From Burkholderia gladioli (lineage in GTDB: Bacteria > Pseudomonadota > Gammaproteobacteria > Burkholderiales > Burkholderiaceae), in the NCBI GenBank assembly GCA_009914575.1, contig WNEB01000074.1:1-7146 (forward strand): DNA of 7,146 nt, read 5' to 3'. This document shows positions 6,085 through 7,146 of the stretch, piece by piece. The position numbers and the translations under genes are program-made. A model generated the notes under the pieces. It saw only the letters and a list, made by a program, of their open reading frames with translations. It did not search any database and was not told where the DNA came from. The first letter of the stretch is position 1. Each line of letters opens with the position of its first letter.

Positions 6085-6119
6085 GCCCGCGCGCAAAGCG
6101 GGCCAGCCCGGCGTCCGGG
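6085..6119. terminator. Weak candidate bidirectional terminator between convergent genes
   Basis: The 40-nt convergent gap holds two small stems: GCCCGC/GCGGGC at 6085-6103 with a 7-nt loop, and CCCGG-CGT-CCGGG at 6107-6119. The position between two converging genes suits a shared terminator. The lack of a T tract on either strand makes intrinsic termination doubtful. Confidence 0.28.
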
Positions 6120-6121
6120 GC

Positions 6122-7018
6122 CTAATCGGCCTCGAACGCCGCGCGCAGCGCCTTCGCGGCATCGGCGTGCGCCTGCCGCACCGCGGGCACGAAGCCGCCC
6201 ATCTTGAAGAACTCGTGAATCATGCCGTCGTAGCGCACCAGCTCGACGGCGTTACCGGTCGCGCGCAGCTTGTCCGCATAGGCCTCGCCCTCGTCGCACA
6301 GCGGATCGTATTCGGCCACCGCGATCCATGCCGGCGCCAGGCCCGCGCTCGACGGCACGCCTCGCGTGCCGTCGAGCGGCGCGAAGCGCCAATCCTCGCG
6401 ATCGGCCCGGTTCGGCGCGTACAGCGAGAAAAACCACTGAATCGTTTCGGCCGTCAGCAGATAGCCGTGCGCGAGCCGCGCATGCGAGGCCGTCTGCTGA
6501 TAGGCGGTCAGGCCCGGATAGATCAGCAGTTGCAGGCGCGGCGACAGGCCGCGCTCGCGCGCCAGCACCGCTACCGCCGCGGCCAGCGTGCCGCCCGCGC
6601 TGTCGCCGCCCACCGCGAGCCGCGCCGCGTCGATGCCGAATTCGCCTGCGTGCCGGTGCAGCCACGCGAACGCGTCGTCGGCATCGTCGTGGGCGGTCGG
6701 GAACGTCGCTTCGGGCGGGAGCCGGTAATCGACCGACAGCACCGCGCACTGCGCGTCGCGCGCGAACATCCGGCACAGCGCGTCGTGCGTCTCGACGCTG
6801 CCGATCGTGAAACCGCCGCCATGGAAATACACGAGCGCCGGCAGCGGTTCGGCCAGGCTCGGCTCGACCGGCAGATGAGCCGCGCGCGGATCGTCGCGCC
6901 GTCGCGCGTCGGCACGCTCAGGTCCTCCACCGAAGCCATCGGCGCCGGTGCGAGATCGAGGATCGGCGCGCTGCGCGCCATAGGCGGCGCGCACGGCCTG
7001 CGGCGTCTGCGACGGGTA
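6122..7018 (-). pseudogene. Alpha/beta hydrolase, HSL/esterase type, with two frameshifts near the N-terminus
   Basis: Numbering from the GTG at 6994, the frame ending at 6122 encodes an HSL-family (arylacetamide deacetylase-like) esterase. Visible are the oxyanion-hole HGGG at 58-61, nucleophile Ser132 in GGDSAGG, Asp230 in EYDPLCDEG, and His260 in GMIHEFF. These form a full catalytic triad for hydrolysis of short-chain esters. The N-terminal family sequence is split over two frames. YPSQTPQAVRAAYGAQRA (7018-6965) is in the main frame; PILDLAPAPMASVEDLSVP and the following GATIRARL (about 6966-6877) are in another frame; LPVEPSLAEPLPALVYFHGGG returns to the main frame from about 6877. Two indels that nearly restore the frame are therefore needed, at about 6963-6972 and 6877-6880. 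No ATG exists in the main frame upstream before its stop near 7084. A true pseudogene, sequence error, or a shortened protein from an internal start are all possible. Confidence 0.72.
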
Positions 7019-7146
7019 GGGAGCTATTGTCGAATCTGGTGTACGGCGGTCGCGACGGGAATTTGAGAAGGCGGTGGCGGTTTAGCTGAGAATGTTGCTT
7101 GTCATGAGCACAACCAGCGAACCCTGAGTGATCCGGAAACCAGCCA
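7019..7146. other. Non-coding edge region upstream of the broken hydrolase, possible IS end
   Basis: No credible gene is seen: the only ATGs give 7-codon peptides (for example MTSNILS on the minus strand). From about 7060 the sequence is less GC-rich than the genes beside it and carries stops in several frames. It also lacks the coding-type open frames found on both strands elsewhere. The absence of a proper start for the adjacent hydrolase suggests a junction somewhere in 7020-7085. An insertion-sequence end is one explanation, but I cannot identify a terminal repeat because the window ends. Confidence 0.3.

Noticed and set aside
6085..6119. Strong intrinsic terminator in the convergent gap
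   Set aside because: The stems are short and have no T tract on either strand, so it is kept only as a weak candidate.
6571..6981. Separate 136-codon gene on the minus strand starting at 6981
   Set aside because: Its first ~35 residues are the displaced N-terminal part of the hydrolase; beyond that it is a shadow of the hydrolase frame.

Overview
The window looks like a chromosomal segment from a Burkholderia-type betaproteobacterium. The reasons are very high GC, strong G/C third-position bias, and the gene order mltG-tmk-holB-tatD with ygfZ divergent from mltG. I infer genus from overall protein character and gene order only. No search could be run.

Layout. Positions 1-74 (minus strand) hold the first 24 codons of what looks like an IS30-family transposase, cut by the window edge. 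Its probable element end lies near position 120-128. A short non-coding stretch with a C8A8 homopolymer follows. Positions 258-3760 are a compact minus-strand housekeeping operon, transcribed mltG -> tmk -> holB -> tatD (peptidoglycan lytic transglycosylase, thymidylate kinase, DNA polymerase III delta prime, TatD-type metal hydrolase). Spacing is 1, 16 and 39 nt, and the last three genes each have a visible Shine-Dalgarno. Positions 3761-4114 are a 354-bp intergenic region between divergent mltG and ygfZ. It contains a 267-bp hairpin-rich segment bounded by 25-bp imperfect inverted repeats and by an 8-bp direct repeat, ATATAATA. That is the architecture of a small non-autonomous mobile element (MITE-like), and its edges coincide with the apparent -10 boxes of both flanking genes. 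Positions 4115-6081 carry ygfZ (folate-binding Fe-S maintenance protein) and a TANGO2/NRDE-family protein on the plus strand, with a perfect GC hairpin between them. Convergent to these, on the minus strand, is an alpha/beta hydrolase of the hormone-sensitive-lipase (HSL) type (6122 to about 7018). Its reading frame is broken twice near the N-terminus and has no conventional start. The last ~125 bp hold no recognisable gene and could be the end of another insertion element.

How it fits together. The centre is ordinary cell maintenance: cell wall, dTTP synthesis, clamp loading, Fe-S enzyme repair. The accessory signal lies in three places: the IS end downstream of tatD, the MITE-like element between the divergent promoters, and the broken hydrolase with an anomalous upstream flank. 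Together they suggest an IS-rich genome under some decay or rearrangement (inference). I found no new defence system, CRISPR array, tRNA or rRNA. The best candidate for something undescribed is the inverted-repeat element at about 3795-4061.
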